DNA of 64,000 nt from Cryptomeria japonica (lineage: Eukaryota > Streptophyta > Pinopsida > Cupressales > Cupressaceae), in assembly GCF_030272615.1 (NCBI RefSeq), contig NC_081408.1:623532383-623596382 (forward strand). Reading direction: 5' to 3'. Each line of letters opens with the position of its first letter. Positions within the stretch are counted from its first letter, which is position 1. Made by a program: the position numbers and the translations under genes. The notes beneath the pieces are model-generated. The model was given only the letters and a program-made list of their open reading frames with translations, searched no databases and was not told the DNA's origin. Shown piece by piece: positions 11,911 to 23,074 of this stretch.

Positions 11911-12119
11911 CAGGGATGGAATCATTAAAGATAGCATTGCTTCGAAAACAAAGCACACACATGGAGACCACCGCAAGCGAGGAACACGTCAGCATGCGGT
12001 TCGGACAAGAACACGCATGCACCAGAGGGAGAACACCGACGACAAGACATTCCGATGGCCGCAAGAATGTCTTGCAATTTTTCGGACACTTTTGTCCACT
12101 AAACTTGTTAAATAAATAA

Positions 12120-13062
12120 TATCACAATATAAAACTCATTAAATAATACACCCGTCAATAGATGCTGGGTGTTGAGGTGTCGCACTGGATTCGAATATAT
12201 AATTTTAAAAAAAAAAATTCTATTGCTTTCATTGTCCACTCTTCTCAATTAAACATATAAATAAATTTGATGCGGTACTTAATATGTTGGAGTTTGGGTT
12301 TTTTATACTTTTATATAGTTTTAAAATGGTTTTCAAGTTTAAATAACATAACTACCGCTTGCACCTAATGGAGGTGCACTGGGTTAAGTCGATAGTATTG
12401 TATAATTTGAATGATATATTGAAGGTATAGAATTGTAAAATATAATAATAATTCTTTATTATATAAATGAGTGTATTTTAAAATATTAAAAAAATTAAGT
12501 GTGAAAGAATGTAAATTGATAACATCAAATACATTCTTTGTTGAGTGTTCAGATGAAGAGTAGAGTGCAATTGTTGTTGGACATTGGTACGTATTATTCA
12601 TTTTTTATATCATCTCCTTGTAAATGAGTTTTATAAGTTTTATGTGCATTATTCATTTTTTATATCATCTCCTTGTAAATGAGTTTTATAAGTTTTCCGT
12701 GTCTTTGTAGTAAATTTCTACAAATTGAAAATTTGAAAGAGTTCAATTTTTTTATTACATTAGTTGTTAAAATTAGATGGGAAAAAGTACCAAATTGATT
12801 ATATCAAATGCATTCTTTGTTGAGTGTTTAGATGAGGAGTAGAGTGGATATGTTGTTGGACATTGGTATGCATTATTATTTTTTATATCATCTCCTTGTA
12901 GATGAGTTTTTCATGTCTTGGAATAAATTTCTATAAATTGAAAATTTGAAAGAGTTCAATTTATTTATTATATTGGTTGTTAATTTATATTTCTTTTAGT
13001 TATAGAAATAAATGAAGTTGTTATGTACTGGAGTAATTTTTGGAAAAGTGAAAATCAAGTGA
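12120..13062. repeat. AT-rich region with a ~270-base imperfect tandem duplication
   Basis: The block running from ATCAAATACATTCTTTGTTG (near 12525) through GTTGTTGGACATTGG, TTTTTATATCATCTCCTTGT and AAATTGAAAATTTGAAAGAG (to about 12765) recurs from about 12800 to 12985. The first copy has a further short internal duplication of the TTTTTATATCATCTCCTTGT piece (12599-12695). No gene is visible. Confidence 0.7.
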
Positions 13063-13090
13063 ATACACAGACACACACACACACACAGAG

Positions 13091-13162
<72 letters not shown>

Positions 13163-13177
13163 ATATGTGTATGTATC

Positions 13178-13228
<51 letters not shown>

Positions 13229-13370
13229 GTACACACACATATATATACATATACATACATACACATATACATATACATATACATATAAAATGTACATACC
13301 TACACACAGATATATACATATGTATATATATATATATATATACATACACACACACACACACACACACATG
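13063..13370. repeat. Compound microsatellite (CA, TA, GT, GTATAT and reverse-complement tracts)
   Basis: Runs in order: CA (13065-13086), TA, a long GT tract (13107-13160), GTATAT units (13160-13230), then CATATA/ACATAC units (13232-13290), TA (13321-13343) and CA (13344-13368). The second half is close to the reverse complement of the first, so the block is quasi-palindromic. Long open frames in several phases here are only translations of repeats. Confidence 0.9.
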
Positions 13371-13389
13371 AATTGATGTTGTTGTTATT

Positions 13390-14843
13390 GTATGTGGGAT
13401 TTGTGGTGATCAAAATATCAAGATTGAGATCAAAATGGGCAACATACCAATGAGACTCTTGAGTGCAAATATGAACTAATTAAAACTAGTTTAACTTCCC
13501 AAGGTGTGTCCCAATGTTCTCTATCTCATAGGATCCCTAAAGCCAATGTTTTTCTCTCAGATCATTGAGAAAATGACTTAGGAATGACAACTCCAAGAAT
13601 GAGTGATATTGTGATCTATATGCATGAATGCATTCTAAGATCTATATGATATGTTCAAACTATGATATTAAGCAAATATGAAGATAGTGATATGATAAAG
13701 ATATTGCCAAATTATCCTAACATGATATACTAGCATGGATATACTATGATATGAAATGCTTCTAAATTCATAAATGCTATTCTAACAAAGAGAGGCTAAA
13801 ATGTTTGATACAATTAGACTATAATGTAGATGCATGAAACTTGGATATGGAGAATGAATAATGTGAGATCTATTTATAGAGAAAATAGAGCAATGGATGG
13901 CTAAGATTCAATTTAATCTTAACAATGGTTAGGATTGAAAGTTATTTAGTCCATGTTTACAATTTTCACCAATGAAATGGTGACAAATGTCAACAAGAGG
14001 TGGCTTCAGAGGAGACACAAGATGCACTAATTGCTTGAGAAGACATGAAGGTCACCTTAGGAGGTTGGGTGAAGGTTAGGTTAGGGTCATCCATTGGATA
14101 AATATTTTACCCAAGGTATAAACTCTTGTGCAAGGGTTAGATAGGACAAGTAGGGTCTAGGACATGAGTGCTTGATGAAACCCTTTAGTTAGATGAGGGT
14201 TAAGTTAGAGGAAAAGTCTCTAACCATGAGGGAGGGTTGGATTAACCATTAATGGTTAATAAGACTTTTGGGGATAAATTTGTAAGAGTCCATCCAAATT
14301 TGGAGAACTCAACAAGTTAACTTGTTGAAGAAATAATGACTTTATTGCATTTAGAAGACTTTCTTCCAAACTTGAGAAGTGAACTCCCCAAACTTAGGGA
14401 AATGACATGATTGGATGAATTAAGGCTAATTGATTAGGATTAGATATGTTCTAGAAGAATGATAAGGAGGCAAGTGGGAAATGTAGGAAAGGGAAAGTGG
14501 GAGAAATAAAATTTTAGTTAAAATAAAATATTTTATTCCAACTAAAATAGATGCAACTTGCATAAATACAAGTGGTGGGATTTTTATAAATAAATTTGAT
14601 TTATTTATATGCAAGGATAAATTTAATTAAAAGAAGAAAGGGGAATTTAATTAAATAAAGTGATTTATTTAATTAAAGGTTAGATAGGGGCTAGATGAAT
14701 TAATTAAATAAATTGAATAATTCATTTAATCAAACAGATGAAAATGAAGAAATTTATTAATTAAGATTTAATTAAAAAGTGAATGCGGTTTAAATAAATA
14801 TTAAATATTTATTTAAGAAGGTGGTCAGATTTATATGTTTACA
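13390..14843 (-). mobile_element. 3' LTR of gypsy element B (minus strand)
   Basis: The right edge is well defined: the sequence ends TTTACA at 14843 and a polypurine tract follows. Read on the minus strand, the LTR starts TGTAAACATATAAATC. The last 250 bases have TTTAATTAAATAAA runs like those near 1-195 and 31350-31626. The left boundary is not sharp; about 13390 is chosen because the microsatellite ends at 13370. The other LTR of this element is not in the window. No coding sequence is visible. Confidence 0.6.
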
Positions 14844-14860
14844 TTTTGCCCCTCTTTGAA
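14844..14860 (-). other. Polypurine tract of gypsy element B
   Basis: The minus strand reads TTCAAAGAGGGGCAAAA directly before the LTR start TGTAAAC. This is where plus-strand DNA synthesis would be primed. The same arrangement, TCAAAGAGGGACAAA then TGTAATACC, occurs in element C at 31627-31641. Confidence 0.75.
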
Positions 14861-15305
14861 GTGGTGTGTGTGCACATGTTGATTCAAAGAAAATCGCTGG
14901 ATATATTGCTAAAATTTTATCGATATGATGTCGTATGCCAAAATGTTTGATATGATGCCCCACATGTGGATTTGATAAATGATCTTGATGATGCCCTCTT
15001 GAGAGATGAATCAAGGGTATGTGTGAAAGATTTATAAAATTTATTAAATTTGTGATCGTTCGAGTTGATTTCGATGTGATAATGTTGACGATGACAAAAT
15101 GTTGAATATGCACAATTTGATTCATCTCCCGAAAAAAAGATGTTGATAAGGTTAATAATGAAAAAGTGGAAAGAAATAACATGCCCCACTTATTAACCCT
15201 AGGGTTTGCCCATTTAAAAGGTAAAAAGTGATTATGAAAAGTCATTTTACACTTGTCTTCATACGATTTGGACATTTGGAGCTCTGACCATAATTCTAAT
15301 TCCAT

Positions 15306-15367
15306 ACCATTCTCACCATTTTGAGTGCATCAAGCGATACCAGAGACCCATCGCATATGGCCCTCCA
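15306..15367 (+). pseudogene. First exon remnant of the antisense gene of gypsy element B
   Basis: In one plus-strand frame this stretch reads ...HHFECIKRYQRPIAYGPP and stops at a GTAAGT donor at 15368. The first exon of the antisense gene in element C (32816-32890) reads HQFECQRRHNQPRNYEPA, also directly followed by GTAAGT. The shared FEC, arginine, P, Y and final P positions, with the same splice phase, make homology convincing. The initiating ATG seems lost. The second exon is not in the window: after element A and copia 1 the sequence changes. The product would have been a plant-mobile-domain-like protein if it matched element C. Confidence 0.65.
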
Positions 15368-15489
15368 GTAAGTGGCTCAAATCCCTGTCTCTTTTGATCA
15401 ATTTTGGCAATTTTTTGTCATGTTTTCAAAATTTTGGATTAATTTTTCATAGTTTAGCACATAGGAGTAGGACTTTAGTGCATAGAAAC

Positions 15490-15494
15490 CCTAG
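15490..15494. other. Target site duplication CCTAG, left copy (element A)
   Basis: CCTAG lies directly before the 5' LTR and again at 22912-22916 directly after the 3' LTR. Five-base duplications are normal for gypsy integrases. Confidence 0.9.
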
Positions 15495-16210
15495 TGGTGT
15501 AGAAGCACCTAAGGGTTGAAATGCCCTTAACCAATTTTGTCTTGTGAGACCTTCCAATGGTCATGTAGATACATAAGGACTGGCTCTAGTCCATTTGTAT
15601 GGTTGTTTAATTACAATTTTTGAAATTTTTCTTATCGGCAAGACCTACCCCGATTAGAAAGTCTTACAATGATGATGTCGCCAAAGTATGGAGTGGCTGT
15701 ATCGGATAACGATAGGAGTGGTTCACACTTACCCCAATGACCTGATAAGTCGTCAATGCTCTAAGTATTGTTATCGGGTACCAAGGGGACTAGTTTCAAG
15801 TTACCCTAATGACCTGATGAGAAAGCATAAGCATGGAATGGATCCATTGGGTATTGGCAGGAGCTATTTCACATTACCCCAATGACCCGATGAGAAAGAA
15901 TTGGCTTGGAGTGTGCTCAATGAGTGTTGCTATTGGAGATCGGGAAGAGTAGTTTCATGCTACACTGATGACCCGATGGAAAATGCGAAGCGGTGTGTGT
16001 TGTCATCAGCCATCGGAAGCCCCATTTTGATGTTACACCGATGACCTGATAAGAAGTGCGGAGCATGAAAGTTATCGTCGACCATCGAAAGTCAGGACTT
16101 GTTGTTACACCGATGACCCAGTGGAACCTGTGAAATAGTTGCAAATGGAAACCATTGGTAACGAGATCTATCTCATCCAATAGGAGGAGTTCACAATAGA
16201 GGATGAAATG

Positions 16211-16218
16211 TATAAAAA
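16211..16218 (+). promoter_or_regulatory. TATA box in the 5' LTR of element A
   Basis: TATAAAAA in the context AAATGTATAAAAAGACCC. The same box is at 22116-22123 in the 3' LTR. It lies about 260 bases before the AATAAA signal, which sets a plausible U3/R layout. Confidence 0.7.
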
Positions 16219-16469
16219 GACCCAACGGGCATTTGTAAGAGGTTGATCATTGATTGTTTATTATCGATTGCCTCGGAGAACACATTCATTTTTTCTAAAA
16301 TGCGATAGAAAAGTCCATTTTCTGGTTTCCAATCAAAGTCTAATTTCTATTTGTGAAATGCAATAATGTGTTAGAAACTTTAAGTTCATGTATGTTGTTA
16401 ATGTAAATGCTTCTTTTCTTTGTTCTGTGAGTTTTTGGTTTGAACCCGTGTATAAGCTCGGGATCTGTA

Positions 16470-16475
16470 AATAAA
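16470..16475 (+). promoter_or_regulatory. Polyadenylation signal AATAAA in the 5' LTR
   Basis: AATAAA after GGGATCTGT. The 3' LTR has the matching signal at 22374-22379, the copy that would process the element RNA. Confidence 0.55.
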
Positions 16476-17011
16476 GCTTTCCATTTCTATTTTTGTTCCT
16501 TGTTTGCAATATTCATATGGCTCTAACTTGAAGCTCCACATGATCATTGGAGATTGTCAAGCAGAGCCAAATATGTATAGTAGGTTTTTATTTGTAAGAG
16601 TCTAGGAGATGGCATTAGCTATTCCTGCAAACTAGCCCTAGGTGAGCTTGACGATAGTCTGGCTAGGTGTGAGTAACTTGAAGAAGATAGCTTGTAGGGG
16701 AAGGAATCTACTTAGAACTAGAAGAAGATCCAAAAGACTACAAGCCTAAAACTGAGACATTGTGAAACCAAAAGGAGAAAGTTTACTAAACCAAACACGA
16801 TGGGTGGTTTAGCAAAGAGAGATCGAATGTGTGTGTCCTATAGCCCTACAAGGATATAGTGAGAAAGCTTACTTTGTGAGCTTGAGGAAGTTGAGATAAG
16901 AAAACAATTGGTAGCGGAGTACATAGGAAAGACTATGGGTCCTAAGAGAGAATAGGATTATGCCATCAAAGAACTCCAGTTAGTGGTAATTTAGGACCCT
17001 CCCTATCAAAG

Positions 17012-17023
17012 TGGTATCATAGC
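17012..17023 (+). other. Primer binding site, initiator methionine tRNA type
   Basis: TGGTATCATAGC, three bases after the LTR end. It differs from the usual TGGTATCAGAGC at one base. Confidence 0.85.
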
Positions 17024-17050
17024 AGTTAAGATTTGGGAAGAAAATAGTTG

Positions 17051-18652
17051 ATGTCAAGCACTGAATTAGTAGGAGAAAATAGTCTCAAAATGGTGACCAA
17101 TGCAAAGTTAGCAAAGAAGGTAGAAGACCAAGAAGAGTAAAATAGGCTCCTTAGAGAAATATTATTACAACTAGAGAGCAAACTAGACCTAGTCGAAGAC
17201 AAAACTGAGAAAGTGACAATCAAGGTCAGTGAGGGGAAGGGAAAATAAGTTGTAGAAGAGGATAGGACTCCTGAACTAGACCCTATTCTACTTGAAGAAC
17301 CTTTCCTTAAAGCCATTAAATCCTTAGGAGGAAAAGCCCTAGAAGGAGTGCCACTTTTTTGTGGGAAAATGGAGCCTGAGGTAGTCCTAGAATGGATAGA
17401 GGGATTGGAGAATCACTTTGAATGTGATGGAATCAATGAGGAAGAAAAGGTGAAGATGGCCAAGTCTATATTGAGAGGGCCAGCTTTGACTTGGTAGAAA
17501 TTTAATCAAGAAGAAAGGAAAAAAGAGGGCAAGAACCCCATAGATACTTGGAAGGTCATGTTAGCCAAGGTGAAAGAGGAATACATCCCTCAAGATTATG
17601 AGATCCAATTGTATAAGAGGAGACAAAACCTAAGACAAAGAGACTTGGATGTGAGTAGCTACACTGAGGAATTTCAGAAGTTGTGTTTGAGATCCAAGGT
17701 GGTAGAGGATGAGAACATCAAGGTAGACACATACTTGAATGGATTGAGATGGAATATTCAAGAGGAGTTGAGTTTGTTAACTCCTAAAACCATGCATAAG
17801 TGCTATCAATTCGCACTGAAGGTGGAGGAAAAGAGTAAAAGGAAGCAAGAACAAAGCAAAAGAGGAAGAGGTAGAGGAAAAGATGGTAGAGGCCAAAGAG
17901 GAAGTTTTGGTGGAAGAGGAGCAGATCAAAGGTCCCAAGGAGAGTCCAGACTTATAGAACAAAGTGAGGATTCACATAGAAAGAGTAGCTATAGAGGAGG
18001 GGGATCATCTAGCAACCTAGGAAGAGGTAGATCTAGTGGACCGAGAAGAGGGTCCTACTTCTCCACCATGAAGTGTTACAATTGCCAAAAGTTGGGTCAC
18101 CCTTCCTATAGATGTCCAGAGAAATCTTCTTCATCTCAAGGAAGTGAAAGAAGAGTGGCATATGTGCAAGAAGATGCAAAAAGAAGCAAAACACAAGGTG
18201 TGAGCTTAGCTCCTGAAGATGGAGAAAATTTAATGATGAGAAGAGCCTTGATTAAGGAGCCAATCAAAGAAGAACCAACTCAAAGAAGATCTTTGTTTAG
18301 AATCAAATGCAAGGTCTTTGGTAAGGTTTGTAGAGTGGTGATAGACTCAGGGTCTACTGACAACATTGTGTTAGAGGAAGCAGTAAATAAACTAAAATTG
18401 GAAAGAATCCCACATAGTAATCCATATAGGGTCACTTGGTTCAACAAGGAGCAACATGTGGTAGCAAATGAACAAACATGGGTTGAGTTCAACATAGGTA
18501 GTTATAAGAATAAAGTCTTGTGTGACATCCTTCCTATGGATTCTTGCCATCTACTTCTTGGTAGACCATGGAAGTTTGACAAAAAGGCCATTCACAATGG
18601 AGAGAAGAACTCTTGTTCTTTTCAAAAAGATGGAGTTACATACCATATTTAG
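17051..18652 (+). pseudogene. Element A gag and protease
   Basis: ATG at 17051 opens a Gag (MSSTELVGE) with a coiled N-terminus. The retrotransposon Gag core includes WIEGLENHFECDGI and the later LRQRDLDVSSYTEEFQKLC (about 17630-17690). A basic GRGRGK linker and one CCHC zinc knuckle, CYNCQKLGHPSYRC (about 18073-18114), follow. The aspartic protease motif VVIDSGSTDNIV lies at about 18335-18370, with the second motif LLLGRPW near 18555. Stops at about 17137, 17248 and 17497 look like CAA to TAA or TGG to TAG changes. From 17500 to 18650 the frame is open. Gag packages RNA; the protease cuts the polyprotein. Confidence 0.88.
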
Positions 18653-18689
18653 TCCCTAAGTGATGAAGGAGAGAGAAACAAGGCCCAAA

Positions 18690-20165
18690 TGTGTCATTGG
18701 TGAGTGAAAAAGAGTTCATACACACTCTTGAAGAAGGAGGAGTGGGGTTTGCTCTCATAGTGAAACCAAAGGAAGAAAATTAAGAAAAGAAGGTTCAAAT
18801 ACCTTATGAAGTGCAATAGATACTAGACAAATTCAAAGTGATCATGAGTGATGGAGCACCAGTAACCTTACTCCCTATTAGAGCCATAAGGCATCAGATT
18901 GATTTCATTCCAGGAGCATCATTACCCAACAAAGCAGCCTATAAGATGACTCTGGAATAGAACAAGGAAGTGGCTACACAAGTCCAAGAATTGTTGGACC
19001 AAGGGTTGATAAAGAAGAGAATAAGTCCTTGTGTCGTACCTACATTGTTAGCACCCAAGAATGGAGGAACATGGAGGCTATGCACAGATTCAAGAGCCAT
19101 AAATAGAATCACTATCAGGTACAAATTTCCTATCCCAAGAATTGAAGACTTGATGGATTGTTTGGGAGGTGCAAAGTACTTCACTAAGATTGATCTCAAG
19201 AGTGGATACTACCAGATCAGGATAAAGGAAGCTGATAAATGGAAAACAACCTTCAAAACCAATGAAGGACTTTATGAGTGGCTTGTTATGTCATTCGGTC
19301 TTATTAATGCTCCTAGTACATTCATGAGACTCATGAATGAAGCGCTTAAAGATTTTATTGGTAAATTTGTTGTTGTATACTTAGATGACATCTTGACTTT
19401 TAGTAGAACTACAGAGGAACATCTAGAGAATCTTAGTATTGTATTGCAAAAATTGTATGATGAACAACTAACAATAAACTTGGAGAAGTGTGAGTTTATG
19501 AAGCAGGAACTTGTCTATCTTGAATTTGTAGTTTCAAGAGGAGATTTGAAGATGGACACATCAAAGGTGGAAGCCATCATAAATCGGCCAACACCAAAGA
19601 CAACAAGTGAAGTAAGAAGTTTTCATGGTTTGGCACAGTTCTATGGGAAGTTTATCAGAGGGTTCAGTGAGATTTGTGCACCCATGTTGGATACCATCAA
19701 AGGAGGAGTTAAGACTAAGTTTTAGTGGACCAATAGAACTAACAAAGGGTTTGAACTTTTGAAACAAAAGGTAGCTACACAACCTGTACTCATTCTCCCT
19801 AGTTTTGATAAGTTGTTCACAATTGAATGTGATGCAAGTAATATAGTAGTTGGTGCTATTTTGAGTCAAGAGAATAGACCTATAGTTTTTTTTAGTGAGA
19901 ATCTCAATGATGCCAAGAAGAAGTATTCATCCAATGATCTCGAGTTGTATGCTCTTGTCCAAGCTCTTAGGAAGTGGAGGCACTACTTATTACCTAAGGA
20001 GTTTGTTGTTTACACAGATAATCAAGCTTTAAGTTTTCTGAATTCACAAGATAAGTTGAGTCATAGGCATGTTAAATGTGTTGAGTATTTGCAGTCATAT
20101 ACTTTTTCTATTAAGCATAAGAAAAGATAGTGTAATAAAGTAGCAGATCCTTTGAGTAGAAGGCT
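18690..20165 (+). pseudogene. Element A reverse transcriptase and RNase H
   Basis: The RT begins after a decayed linker. Conserved blocks are [59 protein letters not shown] and the catalytic [11 protein letters not shown] (near 19375-19405), where YLDD replaces the common YVDD or YADD. RNase H has DAS (near 19830), ELYALVQAL and YTDNQAL, keeping its acidic residues. Nonsense codons, mostly CAG to TAG or CAA to TAA, occur near 18782, 18829, 18958, 19723 and 20128. RNase H would remove template RNA. Confidence 0.88.
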
Positions 20166-21290
20166 ACTAATAGTGTAAGCAGTGCAGATTCAGAGTATTG
20201 GAGTTGATTACTTCAAGGATTTGTACCCCAATGATGAAGATTTTGCAGCCATTTACAAGGTTTGCCAAGAATTTCAGAATCACTTTCACAGTGAATATGC
20301 TGACTTTACTTTGTAGAATGGTTTGTTGTTTAAAGGTGGATAGTTGTGTGTTCCCAACAGATCGATGAGGGAAAATTTGATCCAAAAAAAGCACAATGGA
20401 TGTTTGAGTGGTCATTTTGGCCTTAATAAGACATTGGAACTTGTTCAAAGGTTCTACTATTGGCCTAGAATGCAGAGGGATATCAGAAGGTATGTTGAAC
20501 AGTGTATGGTTTGTCAGAAAGCTAAATGTACAACTACTAATGCTGGTCTTTATCAGCCATTACCTATTCCTACAAGGCCATGGGAATGTGTAAGTATGGA
20601 TTTTGTGGTTGGCTTACCCCAAACAAAGCTTGGCTGTGATAGCATTTTTGTTGTTGTTGACAGATTCAGTAAGATGGCACATTTTATTCCTTGTAAAACT
20701 ACTCATGATGCTAGTCACATTGCAGACTTGTTTTCAAAGAGATTATTAGAATCCATGGTTTGCTAGTTCATGACCAAGTTAGACGAGCTCTCCAAGATTA
20801 TTCACAAAAAGTTAAAGCCAGAGTTGATGCCACATGGAGAGATGTGCAATTTTTAGTTGGAGATTTGGTGATGGTACATTTCAACAAGGCTCAAATTTAG
20901 AAAGGGGTTCCCAGCAAGCTACAAATGAGGAGAATAGGCCCATGTAAAGTTTTAGCCAAGTATGGATCTAATGCCTATAAGATTGATTTGCCATCTGATA
21001 TTGCTTTGTCTCTCATTTTCAATGTTGCAGATTTGGTTGCCTACAAGGTACAACTTCCCAAGGAGGATGCGTGAGTTTCAGATGTTCAACAGTCACTTAC
21101 TGACCTGCCATTACTTTCTTCTTCCATGCCTTAGGCTGAAAAAGTGTTGGATTCACGCATTCTCAAGAAGACTAGACATCAGGTGTGCATGGAACATTTG
21201 GTCAAATGAATGCATAAACCTAATTCTGAAGCGATCTGGGTCCCTGAATAAAACTTTGTTAAGTCAGGAATTGATCTTTCCTTGCTGTCA
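20166..21290 (+). pseudogene. Element A integrase with internal deletion and chromodomain-like tail
   Basis: The HHCC zinc domain is present (HFGLNKTLELVQRFYYWPRM, CMVCQKAK). The first catalytic aspartate is in SMDFVVGLP (near 20600). At about 20757-20768 the text jumps from ...FSKRLLE-HGL straight to VHDQVRRALQDYSQ, which normally lies about 150 residues further on. The second D and the E of the DDE triad are therefore missing. The GDLVMVHF block and a chromodomain-like tail follow (KVLDSRILKKTRHQVCMEHLVK, then IWVPE, 21125-21270). Such chromodomains guide chromoviruses to particular chromatin. Stops at 21210 and 21246 hit tryptophan or glutamine positions. Confidence 0.83.
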
Positions 21291-21310
21291 GGTGCAGTCA
21301 CTTGACTTCT

Positions 21311-21327
21311 TTGTTTTGGGGGGAGTA
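21311..21327 (+). other. Polypurine tract of element A
   Basis: TTGTTTTGGGGGGAGTA directly before the 3' LTR start TGGTGCAGG. Confidence 0.85.
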
Positions 21328-22911
21328 TGGTGCAGGAGTACCTAAGGGTTGAAATGCCCTTAACCAATTTTGGCTTGTGAGACCTTCTAGTGGTCATGTA
21401 AATACATAAGGATTGTCTCTAGTCCATTTGTATGGTTATTTAATTGGATTTTTTGAAATTTTTCTTATTGACAAGACCTTCCCCGATCGACAAGTCTCAC
21501 CCTAATGAGGTCTCTAGAGTATGGAGTGGTTGTATCAGGTATCGATAGGAGCGGTTCACACTTAGCTTGATGACCCGATAAGTCGTTAATGCTCAGAGTA
21601 TTGTTATCATATATCGAGGGGAGTAGTTTCAAGTTACCCTGACAACCCGATGAGAAAGCATAAGCATGGAGTGGAGCCATCAAGTGTCGGGAGGAGCTAT
21701 TTCATGTTACCCTGAAGACCCAATGAGAAAGAATTGTCTTGGAGTGCGCTCGATGAGTGTTGCAATTAGAGATCGAGAAGAGTAGTTTCACGCTAGACCA
21801 ATGACTCGACAGGACTGCCTCACTTCCTAAGTTGTCATCGACCATTGGAAGTCAAGTTTTGAAGTCTTCCCAACGCCCTGATGGAAAACGCGAAGTGGTG
21901 TGTGTTGTCATCGGCCATTGGAAGCCCCATTTTGATGTTACACCGATGAACTGATAAGAAGTGTGAAGCGTGGAAAGTTGTTGTCACCATCAAAATTCTG
22001 GATTTGTTGTTACACTGATGACCCGATGGAACCTGTGAAACAGTTGCAAATGGAAACCATTGGTAACAAGATCTATCTTGTCCAATAGGGGGAGTTCACA
22101 ACAGAGGATAAAATGTATAAAAAGACCCAATGGGCATCTGTAAGAGGTTGATCGTTGATCGTTGATTGTCGATTGCCTTGGAGAACACATTCATTTTTCT
22201 GAAATGCGATAGAGAAGTCCATTTTCTGGTTTCCAATGAGAGTCTAATTGATGTTTGTGAACTGCAATAATGTGTTAGAAACTTTAAGTTCACATATGTT
22301 GTTTATGTAAATGCTTCTTTTCTCTATTTTGTGAGTTTCTGGTTTGAACCCTTGTATAAGCTCAAGATCTATAAATAAAACTTTCCATTTCTATTTTTGT
22401 TCCCTGTTCACAATAATCATATGGCTCTGACTTGAAACTCCACATGATTATTGGAGATTGTCAAGAAGAGCCAAATATTTATAGTACATTTTTATTTGTA
22501 AGAGTCCAGGAGATGGCATTAGCTATTCCTGCAAACAGGCCCTAGGCGAGCTTGGTGATAGTCCAGCTAGGTGTTAGTAACTTGAAGGAAATAAGTTGCA
22601 GGGGAAGGAATCTGCTTAGAACTGGAAGAAGATCTAGAAGGCTACAAGCCTGAAACTGAGACATTGTGAAACCAACAGGAGGAAGTTTACTAAACCAAAC
22701 AATATGGGCGGTTTAGCAAAGAGAGATCAATGTGTGTGTCCTATAGCCCTGCAAGGATATAGTGAGCAAGCTTACTTTGTGAGCTTGAGGAAGGTGAGAT
22801 AAGCAAACAATTGGTAGGGGAGTACATAGGAGAGACTATGGGCCCTAAGAGAGAATAGGATTATGCCATCAAAGAACTCCAGTTGGTGGTAATTTCAGAC
22901 TCTCCCAATCA
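21328..22911 (+). repeat. 3' LTR of gypsy element A
   Basis: Starts TGGTGCAGGAGTACCTAAGG and ends CCCAATCA. It carries the same tandem array as the 5' LTR (about 21500-22030), a TATA box at 22116 and AATAAA at 22374. An extra unit of about 72 bases (21815-21886) accounts for its 70-base greater length. Confidence 0.92.
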
Positions 22912-22916
22912 CCTAG
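22912..22916. other. Target site duplication CCTAG, right copy (element A)
   Basis: Exact match to 15490-15494. Confidence 0.9.
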
Positions 22917-23074
22917 CTTAGGTTGTTAGTGCATAGGATGGGTAGAATAGCATGTCGGTGCAAATTAGCATATATAGAATTAACTTAGTGCATATGATGT
23001 GACAATTAGTGCATAGAGTAGTTTAGCACATAGGGGAAACAAGGTAGCATATTAGAGTTATGATTTTGATGTAG
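22917..23074. mobile_element. Continuation of the element B antisense-gene intron
   Basis: Joining this to the sequence before 15490 restores one stretch rich in TTAGTGCATAG and TTAGCACATAGG motifs (five or six copies over about 160 bases). It has no coding content. It ends where the copia 1 LTR begins. Confidence 0.6.

Larger units (their letters stand above)
14861..15494. mobile_element. Internal 3' region of gypsy element B, interrupted by element A
   Basis: Non-coding in the pol direction. It contains several ATGCCCC steps (near 14955, 15180) like those in the corresponding region of element C. On the plus strand it holds a possible TTTAAAA box (about 15213), then the exon described separately, then the start of an intron with TTAGCACATAGGAG and TTTAGTGCATAGAAACC. 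Element A is inserted after CCTAG at 15490-15494. Confidence 0.55.
15495..17008 (+). repeat. 5' LTR of gypsy element A
   Basis: Starts TGGTGTAGAAGCACCTAAGG and ends CCCTATCA. It includes a tandem array (about 15650-16130) of six or so units of about 75 bases built around TTACACCGATGACCCGATG, a TATA box near 16211 and a polyadenylation signal near 16470. It is 70 bases shorter than the 3' copy because the 3' copy has one more array unit. Confidence 0.92.
15495..22911 (+). mobile_element. Gypsy element A: complete-ended chromovirus-type retrotransposon, 7.4 kb
   Basis: Two LTRs (15495-17008 and 21328-22911), a methionine-tRNA primer site, gag with zinc knuckle, protease, RT, RNase H, integrase with a chromodomain-like C-terminus and a G-rich PPT. 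The CCTAG target duplication is perfect, so the element ends are original. All genes are decayed and the integrase has lost most of its catalytic core. It sits inside the intron of the antisense gene of element B. In two aligned LTR samples of 60-70 bases I counted 5 and 6 differences, mostly transitions, so the insertion is not recent. Confidence 0.93.

Noticed and set aside
12996-13376. Long overlapping open frames on both strands
   Set aside because: They translate the CA, TA and GT microsatellite and have no other coding evidence.
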